NCBI GenBank assembly: GCA_907163345.1
Contig: CAJQUN010000491.1
Coordinates: forward strand, 248,001 to 312,000
DNA from: Haberlea rhodopensis
Lineage: Eukaryota; Streptophyta; Magnoliopsida; Lamiales; Gesneriaceae
Length of the DNA: 64,000 nt
Reading direction: 5' to 3'
Under the pieces are notes generated by a model that did no database searches, was not told the DNA's origin, and worked only from the letters and a program-made list of their open reading frames with translations. A program made the position numbers and the translations under genes. Each line of letters begins with the position of its first letter. Position 1 is the first letter of the stretch. Shown one piece after another: positions 23,264 to 34,843 of this stretch.

Positions 23264-24341
23264 AAGAAGCGGTTAACAGTGAGATAGAATCTATCTTACA
23301 TAATCATACTTGGGAACTAGTGGATCTTCCTGCAGGTTGTAAACCACTAGGCCACAAGTGGATCTTCAAGAGGAAGATGAAAGCCGATGGTACTGTAGAT
23401 AAGTACAAGGCTAGACTTGTAGTAAAAGGCTACAGACAAACTGAAGGTGTTGATTATTTTGACACATACGCTCCTGTATCCCGGAAAACGTCTATAAGGT
23501 TAATAATTGCATTTGCTGCATTATATAACTTAGAGATCCATCAAATGGATGTTAAAACGACTTTTCTAAATGGAGAGTTAGAAGAGGAGGTTTACATGGA
23601 ACAATCTGAAGGGTTTGTAGTTCCAGGTAAAGAAACGAAGGTGTGTAAACTTGTGAAATCCTTGTATGGATTAAAACAAGCACCTAAACAATGGCACGAA
23701 AAATTTGATAGCGTCATGCTTTCAAATGGGTTTAAACAAACCAATGCGATAAGTGTGTCTACGTGAAAGGAGACAATACAAACTATGTAATAGTATGTCT
23801 ATACGTAGATGACATGATAATTGTTGGTAATAACGATAACATCAAAATTACCAAGAAAATGTTGTCACGAAATTTTGAGATGAAAGATTTAGGTCTTGCA
23901 GATGTGATTATTGGAATGAAGATCACCAAACATGCAGATGGATATTTTCTCTCACAGGGTCATTATGTCGAGAAGATACTTGACAAGTTTGACAAGGGAA
24001 ATAATACCATCGCTAGAACACCTATGGAAGTGGTGTCAAATCTTTGCAAGAATCGCGGAGAATGTGTGCAACAACTTGAGTACTCTAGAGTCATAGGCAG
24101 TCTAATGTGCCTCATGGATTGCAGTTGCACTAGACCTGATATAGCTAATTCTGTCAATACATTGAGCAGATATACGAGTAATCCCAGTTATGAGCACTGG
24201 AAGGCAGTAGTTCGAGTTCTTAGATATCTAAGATATACTTCTAACTACGGACTACATTATACGAGATACCCAGCAGTAATTGAAGGGTATTCAGATGCGA
24301 ATTGGATATCGGACTCCAAAAATATAAAATCTACGAGTTGA
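23260..24341 (+). pseudogene. Element B reverse transcriptase, two frames
   Basis: First frame (to 23,766): HKWIFKRKMKADGTV, QMDVKTTFLNGELEEEVYM and SLYGLKQAPKQW. A single-base loss near 23,745 shifts into the second frame (from 23,763), which holds the catalytic LYVDDMIIVGN. The second frame also begins RNase H (GYSDANWISDSKN) and stops at TGA after KSTS, where a glycine codon is expected. Confidence 0.88.
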
Positions 24342-24740
24342 TATATATTTATAATTGGCGGTGCTGTTATTTCATGGAAATCATGCAAACAGACATGCAT
24401 TGCTAGATCAACTATGGAATCTGAGTTCATAGCTTTAGATCTTGCGGCAGAAGAAACTGATTGGCTTCGGAGTTTCTTGGAGGATATTCCATTGTGGTCA
24501 AAACCAATGCCACCCATTAGTTTGCACTGTGATAGTCAGTCAGCTATGGGAAGAGCACATAACAATGTGTATAATGGGAAATCACGACACATTCGTCGAA
24601 GACATAAAACAGTGAGAAATTTACTAAAAATCGGTGTCATTTCTTTAGATTATGTGAAGTCTACAGAAAACATTGCTGACCCATTTACGAAAGGTCTGAC
24701 AAGAGATCGAGTAGAGGTTTCATCGAGGGGGATGGGTTGA
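24342..24740 (+). pseudogene. Element B RNase H
   Basis: Remaining RNase H with the acidic residues in MESEFIALDLA and LHCDSQSA and the typical end IADPFTKGLTRDRV. It degrades the RNA strand during reverse transcription. The frame ends GMG-stop at 24,740, one base short of the usual GMGLKP ending. Confidence 0.85.
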
Positions 24741-25347
24741 AGCCCATGAAATTGATTTCCAACCATGATGGCAACCCAACCTGAATTGTAAAATCCAATT
24801 TGCAGGTTCAATGGGAAAACCGAATTGTGGGGGGGGGATCGAACAAAGCACTCGGGAAATTGAGTTCCTTACCTATTCCTGTGGTGAAAGAGTGATAGAC
24901 CTGTACTTTGGGAAGGCTGAGCTCATGCTCTTAATGATTCTTCTATCTCGAGATGATAAAGTGGGGTATTACAGGATACTCTTTAGGAGAAATCAACTAT
25001 GTCGAATGTGAAGGGGCCGCTTCTATGAGATGACCTGAGGGCTAAATCTCTAGAGCATTCGATGAAAAATCCAAGGCAGTCCAGGGCCAAAATGGACAAC
25101 AATGAAAGAACCAATAATAGTGTGGAGATGAAGCTGTGTGAGTATTGTTGTCTTGTTATACATAAAACGTCGAACAGTTCAAGGCATCGCGTCCACTGGT
25201 TGACAAGTATATCCGATGATACTTTACTAAGGAAGGTTCAAGGTTAATCACCACCTATCCTGATGCAGTGGATTCTCAAAGTACTCTCAAATCTTCATCT
25301 AGGTGCATTGTGTAATTTTTTCGCCATATTGCATTCATGTGGGAGAT
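24741..25347 (+). other. Element B 3' untranslated region
   Basis: Noncoding, ends with the polypurine tract TGTGGGAGAT directly before the right LTR. Short frames here are not conserved proteins. Confidence 0.6.
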
Positions 25348-26256
25348 TGTTAGGATTATTGGGTTTTAATCATTAAAAGCCCAATATTATTATTAATTTT
25401 GTTAATGAGAACAAAATTATGGTAAGTTAATTATGAAAGGCAATTAGGCTAAAGAAATCCCACATTGAGTAATTGAGGCACTTATGGTTTGTTTATATTG
25501 AGATAAAAATTATTAGAGTGTAGTTAAGTAGAAAAGATGGGTGCCCCTCACGCGCCGTCCGTCCGTCCGCTCGGCTCGGCTCGTCTCGACTCGACTCGCC
25601 ACGCCACGCCACGCCTCGTCGCGTCGCGTCGCTCGTGTCGCTGCCGCGAAGACAGTCCTATCTTTTTACTACTCGGATTTCTGAAATGACTTTTCATATG
25701 CCTGACTTTTCATATTCTGCTGAGTATTAAGTTTGAGACTTTTTACCTACCTGCAGAATTGATGTCAGATTTAAGTGTGAGACTTAAATCCGAAATGAAT
25801 ATGATGTTATGTGTTGAGACTTTTCATCTAACCCACTATGCATTGTCATTTAAGTTGTGGCCTTTGGTAGGCCTGCTGTTGCAGCTATATAAGCTGCTCC
25901 AGCCTCATTCTTTATCTCATTCCGAATTTGCATTTGCATATCATATCATCTTCTTGAGAGTACTACACACTTCTTAGTGTTCGAGTGAGTCTGTCTGGGT
26001 TTCTGCTTCAACCCATACAGAGGTGTTTGGGACGTTGTACCTTGGAACTCTCTTGTCCAGGAGGCCAGAAGTTGTAGGCGGGCAATTTAGAGTTTACGGG
26101 CACACGGTTTACTGTGGCCTCGTCCAACAACAAAGTTTCTGCCCAGTTTATTTAAACTGTTTGTTGTAAGTTTTTACTGTTTCGAGCATTTTATTATAAC
26201 AGAGTATTTGTGATCTTATGCTTTGTCTATTTGTTTTTAAGAAAACAGAACCAACA
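25348..26256 (+). repeat. Right LTR of element B (complete)
   Basis: 909 bp. Contains a TATA box inside a palindrome (GCAGCTATATAAGCTGC, 25,881-25,897) within the ~272-bp segment missing from the left LTR. Also has a CTCGG/CTCGA/CCACG/GTCGC pentamer array at about 25,568-25,632. Confidence 0.9.
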
Positions 26257-26261
26257 CTAAC

Positions 26262-27226
26262 CACCTAAACATTTACCATTTTGGCACTCGACATTTTAGA
26301 TGTTTACGAATTATCAGTTTGTTAATGAAAATATTATAATTATCAGTAACCTTTCATTTTGATACTTATTGTTTTGTCTGCACATTTTATAGTTTTGACA
26401 ATTATCAATTTGGCCCTGAAAATATTATAATTATCATGTTACTATGGACAATCTTTATAATTATCATATTGATTTATTCCATAACAGTGTTCCAATTTTT
26501 ACATAACAAACGAATTAAATCGAAGATAAAATTGTTAAAAAAAGATTGTACAAACAAACAACACGTGCACGGGATATAAATTAAAGTTTAACCCCCTAAA
26601 ATAAATACTTGATGTGTTGGTGAAGCTTTTTATTTGAAATTCCATAAACATCTGTGCCACTTCCACGCTTTCAAAATTCAAAATTCAAAATTAAAAATTT
26701 GGTTGGGTTACATTTGGCATTCTCTCATCAATCCTCTCCTAGGATGTCAACAAGACGTATCTGGACGAGTTGGTCAAACCCGAGACCTAGCCCCTACAAA
26801 AGAATCCCAGTCACTCCCCGTCTTACCCCACCAATATTACCCAGTCTGAACGGGTTTAGGAGCGGGTTTAACCTTTCCCACCCCAAAAACTAGTTAACAT
26901 AGCTATAAATTAATTTATTTTTAAAATCTATTACAATTTATCATGCACATGTAACTAAACTAAACAAAAAAAATAAAAAATCATGCATCAAAACTCAAAA
27001 GTGACAACCACATCAAATTAAAGAGTTAGTACTTACAATACAATATCACAACACACTATTAATTCTCAAATTTCACATCTCATAACAAAATAATATTTAC
27101 TGCTGTCACTTTAATTTCTTAAATGGAAAAGAAAATATGAAAGTAATTACAGTATATCAGCATATTTTTCAATCAAAAACCCAGGGTCAGAGGGAACAAA
27201 GGCTAGATGACAAAAAATATATATAA
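26262..27226. other. Intergenic, no gene recognised
   Basis: AT-rich, no conserved frame. The segment 26,745-26,890 has CCCGAGACC, AACGGGTTTAGGAGCGGG motifs reminiscent of noncoding hAT derivatives, without ends I can define. Confidence 0.4.
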
Positions 27227-27344
27227 GGGAAAATTACCAAAAACATCATATAGTTTGGTCCAAATTTCACATTGCAACCATTGTTTGCACGATTACAGTT
27301 TGCATCCTCAACTTTCATTATTTGTAACACTTTTGCATCCTTAT

Positions 27345-27958
27345 TGATGTCATATGACATATTGACTTCCTCGGGTAAAATCCCCCCAAGAACCGAACAA
27401 GTCATATACCGAACAGAAAGACACCGAACGGGTAGCACCGAGCAAGTTTTTTACCGAACAGCTGCTAAACCCTCATCGGTTCCCTGGTTAAAGATTAGCG
27501 GAAGACCCAGAGATAACTAACAAATCAACCCGCGTGAATAAATGTGCAGTAATGGGAAGCGGATTTCTCGGACACGTATGGCCCCAATTAAGCCACGATC
27601 ATAGGAGATCGTGTTCCGGATTTTCCTCGAACTAATCACCGGGAACAACCCTATAAATATTTGCAGATAGTCTCATTGAGAGAAAAGACTCCGAGGAGAG
27701 CATATTTATTTCTGTTCGGTCATTTTCGTCATTTTTTCTGGGATATTTTCATAGAGTCATTCGACAATTGCAATTGTAAGTCGTGTCACAAGAGTCATGT
27801 AATCGATAAAAAGTGTGATAGTGAAAATCATACTGGACTAGGTCCCGTGGTTTTTCTCTCAATTTTGGGGGCTTTCCACGTAAAAATCTTGGTGTCTTCC
27901 TTTGTTTTTCGTAAACACTAAACTCTACCATAAAATTGAAAAATACATGATCACATCA
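27345..27958 (+). repeat. Left LTR of element C
   Basis: 614 bp, ends GATCACATCA directly before the primer-binding site. Contains CCTATAAATATTTGC near 27,650, a likely TATA box. Confidence 0.9.
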
Positions 27959-28059
27959 TTGGCGCCGTCTGTGGGAACTAAGGAGTAAAGACGTTGAAGC
28001 AAGAAGATTTCATCAAAATCCAGGGCAAGATGGTTAGAAGCCAGGGACGAGGAAGATGA

Positions 28060-29114
28060 TTACTTTCCTCATAGTGGATGCACCTTCCTCTTACAATATA
28101 ATATTGGGTCGTCCGGCGTTAGCTGCTTTTGAAGCAGTGGCATCTACTTACCACTTGAAGATAAAGTTTCCAGTATGAGAGGATGTTGGACAAGTAAGGG
28201 GGAGTCAGAGTTCATCGAGAAAATGTTATGTACAAGAGCTAAATCAAGAGAAATGGAAGAAAAGAGAAGAAGGTGAGCGAGGAGACAGTAGTAAAAGGAA
28301 ACGAGAGCAGCTGGAGGCGGAGGAGCGGATAGTTCCCGAGGAAGAATTTCTTAGCATCGAGCTAGGTCATCATACTAAAACTACCCGAGTAGGATCCAAA
28401 TTGGATCCAAAATTACGGAGAAGGGTGATTGACTGTTTGATGCATAATGTGGATGTGTTTGCTTGGAGTACTTCTGGTTTAATTCGAGTAAAGCTCGAGA
28501 TTGCTGAGCATCATCTCAATATTGACCCCAGTGTTCGGGCAATTAAGCAGAAGAGAAGGCATTTCGGACCCTAGAAGGATGTCGTCATCGCTAAACAAGT
28601 AGAGGAGTTACTGAAAGCGGGTCACATACGGGAGATTAGTTTCCCAACATGGCTCTCAAATGTGGTTTTAGTGCCTAAGGCAGGAGACAAATGGTTGATG
28701 TGTGTAGATTTCCGGGACGTGAATAAAGCGTGTTCCAAAGATTGTTATCCATTGCCGAGGAGAGATCAATTAGTGGATTCTACTGCTGGACACGAGCTGT
28801 TGTGTCTAATGGATGCTTATCAGGGATATCATCAAATCCCCTTAGCGCAAGAAGATCAATCCAAGGTTAGCTTTGTCATAGCAGGAGGAACTTTCTGCTA
28901 TATGGTAATGCCCTTCGGGTTAAAAAATGCTGGGGCCACTTATCAAAGATTGATGGATAAGATGTTCAAAGATCAGATAGGGCAGAATGTGGAAGTATAT
29001 GTGGATGATGTGTTGATTAAAAGCAAGAAGGCACAAAATCTGATCGAAGATATGGAGGAAGTCTTTGCCACTTTGAGAAGATTTGGCATGAAATTAAATC
29101 CCGCCAAATGCACC
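28060..29114 (+). pseudogene. Element C protease-adjacent and RT remnant
   Basis: Starts FLIVDAPSSYNIILGRPAL, the conserved block just after gypsy protease, then a stop near 28,176. The reverse transcriptase frame follows (HLNIDPSVRAIKQKRR, stop near 28,572, then FPTWLSNVVLVPKAGDKW, MDAYQGYHQIPLAQEDQ, FGLKNAGATYQRLMD) with the active site EVYVDDVLIKSK at about 28,990-29,025. It is cut at NPAKCT, exactly where an inverted copy of the element's 3' end begins. Confidence 0.88.
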
Positions 29115-30514
29115 TAAAGTAAAGCAAGACGAGACTTTTGAAGTCTTTTTTTATTGTCTTCGGGTAAAATCCTAATCTTAACCTGCTCGGGTTTTTTCCT
29201 TTAGCTTCTCGGCCATCCTGGCTTTCATCATCTTTGTTTCTAAAAAGAAGAAAAAAGGGGGGCAGAGTGAGAAATAGTCCAAGCATAGTAAGTTGAAAAT
29301 ACGAACGAATGAGACTGCTTAAAAGCACTCACCGAGGGGCATTTTCAAGGATGCACCCTTCGGGCTAAGCTGGAACAAGTACAGCAGTCCGTCATCAATC
29401 AGCTCCACAAGGTTGAAACACTGATCGCCAAGTTTACGACGAACCGACAGATACGGTTCCTCCTCAAGGTAACCCTTGATTGATTTGCCCCTCTGGAGAT
29501 TTTCCCTCCACTCCATAGGGCAATCGCAAGGCTGGAGCGGACGAGCAAAAAAGTATGAGTTATTCCAGTTTTTTATAGACGATGGGTATTTTTTGAGGAA
29601 ACCAACCCCTGTCCGAGAAGAAAAATAAAAGAGCCCAATTTCTTTTTTATTTAATTGAAAAAGCAGTGAAAAAATTCAGGAGTGGGAGTGAAACCCAAAA
29701 AAAAAAAAGAACTATGAAGAAGCTCGCTAGTAGCCTATAACTATTAGGGAACAATTGGCTAAGGGAAACAGAAAAATATGAGGCCACTTCGATAAAGAAG
29801 GGAGAGATAGGAAAGCGAAGCCCTCCTCGAAGCTGGTTTATGTAAAAAGGAAAAAACCTCTTCGGGGGCAAGTGGGGACGAGATCCGGAAGGGGGAGCAA
29901 TAATAGAAGTCCCCTCAGAAATCCCCCATTTGGCTCGAATATTACTTAAGTGCTGATTTGACTTGACTTCAGACTCAAAAATCTCAAACCAAGGAACGCT
30001 GGCTTTCACTAAATCCCGCTCCGTAGCAAGTCTCTGCTCATTTATACGAGCAGTTGAAGCAGCAGAAGAGCTTAAAGTCTCTTCGCTATCAGAAGAAGAA
30101 GAGGGTTGAGGAGAGGGGCTAATAACGTCCTCCTCATTGAACATCTCCATCGCCTGTAGTGAAGAATCGGCTGAAGAAGAAACCGTACTTAGTGATTAAG
30201 AGTTGAAGATTACTGAGGCAAGTTGTTCGATCGTCTGATGCTAGCTCGGAAGCAAAGTGTAGCAAGGTAAGATAAATGAAGGAATGGATGGGTATTTATA
30301 GATGGGACCATGTGAACAGTCATCTAATCCTCACCGTCCAAAATAATGGAATGAACGGTCATAAGGCGCCGCGGGAAATGAAACGTCGCGCGGCATTTGA
30401 AATTTTTAAGCCGGAAAAAAGAGGCAGCAAAAAACCCCGAGCAGGTTAATATCAGGATTTTACCCGAAGACAATAAAAAAAGACTTCAAAAGTCTCGTCT
30501 TGCTTTACTTTAGG
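29113..30514. repeat. 85-bp inverted repeat flanking the antisense ORF
   Basis: Left arm 29,113-29,197 and right arm 30,430-30,514 are reverse complements apart from about three positions: CCTAAAGTAAAGCAAGACGA on the left, TCGTCTTGCTTTACTTTAGG on the right. The right arm is the normal sequence next to the polypurine tract. The left arm is an inverted copy sealed onto the truncated reverse transcriptase. Confidence 0.88.
29319..30150 (-). pseudogene. Element C antisense ORF (Transposase_28-type)
   Basis: Frame 29,647-30,150 starts MEMFNEEDV with an acidic, serine-rich N-terminus and has RFPISPFFIEVASYF and LSQLFPNSYRLLASF, the pattern of the gypsy-associated Transposase_28 family (function unknown). 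After a frame change near 29,650-29,700 (long A tract) it continues as SSIKNWNNSYFFARP and EWRENLQRGK to a stop at 29,319. It is transcribed opposite to the element. Probably non-functional unless the A tract is misread. Confidence 0.7.
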
Positions 30515-30524
30515 GGGGGTGATG

Positions 30525-31159
30525 TGATGTCATATGACATATTGACTTCCTCGGGTAAAATCCCCCCAAGAACCGAACAAGTCATATACCGAACAGGAAG
30601 ACACCGAACAGGTAGCACCGAGCAGGTTTTTTACCAAACAGCTGCTAAACCCTCCTCGGTTCCCTGGTCAAAGCTTAGCGGATTACCCGGAGATAACCAA
30701 CAAATCAACCGGCGTGAATAAACGCGCAGTAATGGGACGCGGATTTCTCGGACACGTATGGCTCCAATTAAGCCATGATCATATGAGCTTGTGTTCCGGA
30801 TTTTCCTTGAACTAATCACCGGGAATAGCCCTATAAATATTTGCAGATAGTCTCATTGAGAGGGGTTGAATTTTTTTATGCAGAAAAGACTCCGAGGAGA
30901 GCATATTTATTTCAGTTCGGTCATTTTCGTCATTTTTTCTAGGACATTTTCATAGAGTCATTCGATAATTGCAATTGTAAGTCGCGTCCCAAGAATCCTG
31001 TAATCGATAAAAAAGTGTGATAGTGAAAATCACACTGGACTAGGTCCCGTGGTTTTTCTCTCAATTTTGGGGGCTTTCACGTAAAAATCTTGGCGTCTTC
31101 CTTTGTTTTTCGTAAACACTAAACTTTACCATAAAATTGAAAAATACAGGATCACATCA
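30525..31159 (+). repeat. Right LTR of element C
   Basis: 635 bp, with a 21-bp insertion relative to the left LTR near 30,862 (GGGGTTGAATTTTTTTATGCA). Confidence 0.9.
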
Positions 31160-31905
31160 CTTATGATTCGACTTTGTGCTTTTAACGAAAATTTATCGCT
31201 GCATTTCATCATCGTCTTACATATTCAAACTTAGTGCCACTTAAACTAACAATTGCAAATTTAAAAAAATCAAAATTAATATTTGGGGTGTCAAAATTTT
31301 ATTTTCTGTAATCGTTAACTAGAGAATTTCGATATTAAAAATATTATTTTTGTTTTTTAAAATTTTGGAAAAACTAACTTAAATGGATATAAGTTTGAGT
31401 ATATAAGGTGATGATCGAATGCGTCGATAAATCTTCGATAAAAATACAAAATCAAGTCAATAGGATACAAAGTGTTACAATTCATGAAAGTTGAGAATGT
31501 AAGCTGTAATTTTTCAAACAATGGTTGCAGTGAAATTTGGACTAACCTATAGCATGGTTGGTGTAATTTTTCCTACATATAATTAATATATATAGCGGGG
31601 CAGGTCCATGGCAGGTTTGGCCAAACCCAGGACAATTTATGGTGGTCATTAAATTAGTTGTGTTTCAAATTTTTTTTTATTGTGAGTTTTCTTATTTGGA
31701 TTTGTATGTTCTCGTCGCACAAATATCTAATATTAGAAGTTAGTATAACCCAAAAAATACCAAATTTGCTTCATCTAAGTCACTGGAAAAAGTCTAGACA
31801 AGCAAATCAAGCCTGATAATAACGTCAACAACCAGACTAAATCTGCTAATCATTAAGCAATTGATTTTGGTGGGTGACAATTACCAATTAAGGTGGTCCA
31901 ACCTT

Positions 31906-32036
31906 AATTTGAATGCGAATGTCCCACAAAATTATTACAAGAAATTCTGTGACTAAATGATGGTGATGGAAATTGGATTGGCTTTCAAGCACATAATTTC
32001 TTGTAATAATTTGTGGGACATTCATCGCATTCAAAT
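31906..32036. repeat. ~40-bp-arm hairpin
   Basis: ATTTGAATGCGAATGTCCCA...ATTACAAGAAATT (31,907-31,946) pairs with AATTTCTTGTAATAATTTGTGGGAC... (31,994-32,035) with two small indels and a loop of about 47 bases. It may be a small foldback MITE. No evidence that it is a microRNA gene. Confidence 0.7.
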
Positions 32037-32574
32037 ATATTGGATTGTTTTAGAAATCTCTGGGGCCTTCTGTATAATGGGATAGTTTAATCTAGCATAA
32101 GGTTATTGTCAGCATAAAATATTCTGTAGTGTCTAACGTCTTCCAGAGATTTCCAAAATCTTCTTCATTTTTCTAGAACATTCCAAAAACTTCTAAACAA
32201 CCTAGAATGTTCTAGAAAAATGCTCCACCATTTAACAATTTTTGCCTCTTTTTTTTGTCACTGAATCATTCTTTAATAATAAAAATGTTGGAATAAAAGA
32301 TATCTAAGCGTGTAAAATATTGTACAGAAACAACACTGATAACACATGAGTATACCAATGATTTATTAGTCTTTAATACGTGCATTGATAACTCAAAGTG
32401 ACCTGAATGAAGTTAATGGCAGGGAAAATGACGTTTATTCTCATTAACGAAAAAAAATTATTTAATATATAATTTTTTTAGATATTTAAACCCCTTTTTT
32501 AAATAACTTTTTTGTATTATATTTTGATTTTTTTTTCTTTTTTAAGTTTGGGATAGGCGAAATCAATTTTTTGC

Positions 32575-32660
32575 TTTATATATGACTCGAACTCGAGTCT
32601 GTTTAAAATAAATATAAGCTCTTATATATCCACCGACAATGCCCGTGAGCTCAATATATT
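32575..32660 (-). mobile_element. tRNA-derived SINE remnant
   Basis: Minus strand shows GGCATTGTCGGTGG (32,631-32,643) as a box A-like motif and CTCGAGTTCGAGTC (32,583-32,597) as box B. Short, and its ends are unclear. Confidence 0.4.
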
Positions 32661-32759
32661 TTATATTTTTATTCATAGGAGTGACTGAGCTATCAACTCA
32701 TACCCGTGGCCAACACTACCACAAGTACGCGTCTGTATTTACTTTTATGAAGTAGAACT

Positions 32760-33075
32760 AGGGTTGCTTATCGGGTCGGGTCAATTTGGACCCGGCTCAA
32801 AATCGAATCGATTAGCCCGGTTCGAAATCGAAACCTGACTACCGGAACCGGTAATTTTTGAAAAAAAAATTCAAAAATTTTAAAAAGGGTTCGAAAATTT
32901 AAAAAAATTAAAAAAATTAAAACATAACGAACCGGATCGGATCAACCCGGAACTGGTTGAAATCGAAATCGAATCCGATCCCTTAACGGATCGGAGAGGT
33001 TCCGTGCTTAACGAATTCGGAACCGGCCGATTCCGGACCGAACCGACCGTATCCGATCCATTAAACACCCGTAAA
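32760..33075. mobile_element. Possible non-autonomous DNA element
   Basis: A block rich in CCGGTTC, GATCGG and CGAAATCG motifs between AGGGTTGCTTAT on the left and ATTAAACACCCG on the right. The ends are weakly inverted, as in many noncoding hAT derivatives of plants. No target duplication was established. Confidence 0.3.
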
Positions 33076-34843
33076 ACGGAATATAAACAACAATGTTAAA
33101 CTGTAGTCAATATTAAAGAATTTAATTATTCAAAAATTTATATAAAAGAATTTAATGCTTCAACATCATTCGGATGCATATATCTATTTATCTTACCAAT
33201 ATAGATACATAAAGTTGGACCATTTTGCTATTTCAAATATAATGTTTGTAGGATCATACACTGACTACTTCTTCAAAAGCTATAGTTGATAAGAAAACTT
33301 AAATATTTTAAACTGTACAACAATTTAAGTGTCACGTTTCTATCGCTTTCATAGCATGGACAATTATTGTTTTTCAACAATGTTCCTTATTTGAAAACAA
33401 ATATTTTGAACAACCACATGTCACAAAGTTTGGGTCTCTTGAACTTATAAGCTCCTTAACTATTTTATAAGCTATTTTAAAAAAAAAATGTTTGGTAAAA
33501 AAATTCCGAATGAGCTTAAGAGATCAAATTAAGTTGTTTGACAACTTATAAACCAATTTTTTTTTAAAAAGGTTTATCCTAACTTATTTTTAAGATCTTA
33601 TTTTAATATTGGAAGAGATCAAAATATCCCCTAAATTTACAATTTCATTAGTCATAATATCACATCTTTAACATCTGTTATCTTATGTTATCCAGATATT
33701 TTAATAGCTTACTTTTTTACATGCAAATCCATTTAATTGCATTTCACTCATTTTTTTGCTAAACAAAGGGCAAATCCAGGCCAGAAAGCTCTCGATATGC
33801 GTGGAGTCTGAGAAGGGGTCAAGCAACTTTGTGTACCTAATGCACGTAGTCTCCTTGCACCGTAAGATATTGTTTTTGCACCATATGTACATATATAAAA
33901 TAAAAAGATTTTATCATTATCACATTAGATGACTAAGTTTTTCAAGCTTTTTAGGCATGACACCGAGGCTACAACAATTTTCTCCCATTATTGTTGATGT
34001 TAGGTCAATATTAAGTCCCTCTTCGTTGTAATGATATTTGAAGAAAAATATGGGGAAAAAAAAATAGACAAGAGAAGATATGTTAGAATAAATCCTATAT
34101 TCCATATTAAATGCGTGATCCTAGTTTGCATGTCTTATTATGTAGGACAAATCATAATGAACACAAGCACGGACAATCAAGATTTTTTTCTTTTTATCTC
34201 AACGAGACAAAGAATATAAATTTCGGTTGAATGAAAGTGGTAAAGGGGAAAAAGAATAATTGATTGCTTTAGGTTCCATTAGATTTGATTTAGTCAAGAG
34301 TAGAATTATACCTTAACATGGCATAATTTTTGTACTATAGATTTTTTGTGTGGGTAGAATGATTCGGGGCGAACTTTAATTTGGTGTAGAATATGAGATT
34401 ATTTGTGTGGATAGCAGTCATTACTTGAATAATAACAGATGAATTATATAAACAATATTATTATTTCACCCTCTAATATGTAACGGATAAAAGAAAATTA
34501 TATATGTATCTCCTATGAGGTAAACATTGTTTTTTTTAAATAGGAGGGTTAAAACAACCATAATTGTTATTCTAGCATCGTCTTCGTAAGGGTTAGAATG
34601 TTGATATTAGTTAAGCATACGATATTTAAACTGCAATAAGAAACGTATTAAATGAGAAAACCAAAACAATATAACTCATTAATACTTATAAGTTGAAAGG
34701 AGACGAGGACGTAGCTAAATGGTAAGTTTATGGTGTGCTTAAAATATATTTATATATGCATATACCTTTATATACAAATAATATATATTCATATGCAGTT
34801 ATGGGTGGGCTTAGCCCACCCAAGCCCACCCCAGCTTCCCCAC

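Larger units (their letters stand above)
19916..26256 (+). mobile_element. Ty1/copia element B, full-length, defective
   Basis: A 6.3-kb element flanked by CTAAC (19,911-19,915 and 26,257-26,261). LTRs start TGTTAGGATTATTGGG and end AACCAACA: left 19,916-20,515 (600 bp), right 25,348-26,256 (909 bp). The length difference is a ~272-bp segment present only in the right LTR plus a variable GTCGC-type microsatellite. Elsewhere the LTRs differ at only a handful of sites. Coding order gag, protease, integrase, reverse transcriptase, RNase H is that of copia, broken by about five single-base lesions. A GTGGGAGAT polypurine tract precedes the right LTR. I saw no initiator-Met primer site after the left LTR. 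Confidence 0.93.
27345..31159 (+). mobile_element. Ty3/gypsy element C (Tat-like), internally deleted
   Basis: 3.8 kb with LTRs 27,345-27,958 (614 bp) and 30,525-31,159 (635 bp), TGATGTCATATGAC to GATCACATCA, and the perfect duplication CTTAT (27,340-27,344 and 31,160-31,164). A TTGGCGCCGTCTGTGGGA primer site follows the left LTR, and a TTTAGGGGGGG polypurine tract precedes the right. The interior keeps a protease-adjacent scrap, reverse transcriptase and an antisense ORF, but no RNase H or integrase. An antisense ORF before the 3' LTR is known in the Tat lineage. LTRs differ by several percent and a 21-bp indel, so it is older than A. Confidence 0.92.
27227..31573. mobile_element. Long-TIR DNA element interrupted by gypsy C
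   Basis: The left end (27,227-27,343, GGGAAAATTACC...) and the reverse complement of the right end (about 31,460-31,573, ...GGTGTAATTTTTCC) match over about 115 bp at roughly 80%, including TCCAAATTTCAC, GCAACCATTGTTTG and CTCAACTTTCAT. Without element C the unit is about 530 bp. Long inverted repeats suggest a non-autonomous Mutator-like or foldback element. TATATATAAG and TACATATAAT flank it, a possible degenerate 10-bp duplication. Confidence 0.65.
31574..34843. other. Intergenic, no gene recognised
   Basis: Holds a 130-bp hairpin, a SINE-like remnant and a GC-skewed block near 32,760-33,075 (alternating CCGG, GATCGG and TTCGAAATCG motifs, probably a non-autonomous DNA element). No frame has family features. 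TA-rich microsatellite lies at about 34,740-34,795. Confidence 0.45.

Noticed and set aside
31906..32036. MicroRNA precursor
   Set aside because: A hairpin alone is not enough; no evidence of a defined mature product or conservation.
33420..33620. MITE built on TTATAAGCT / AGCTTATAA motifs
   Set aside because: Some inverted similarity, but no ends or target duplication could be found.
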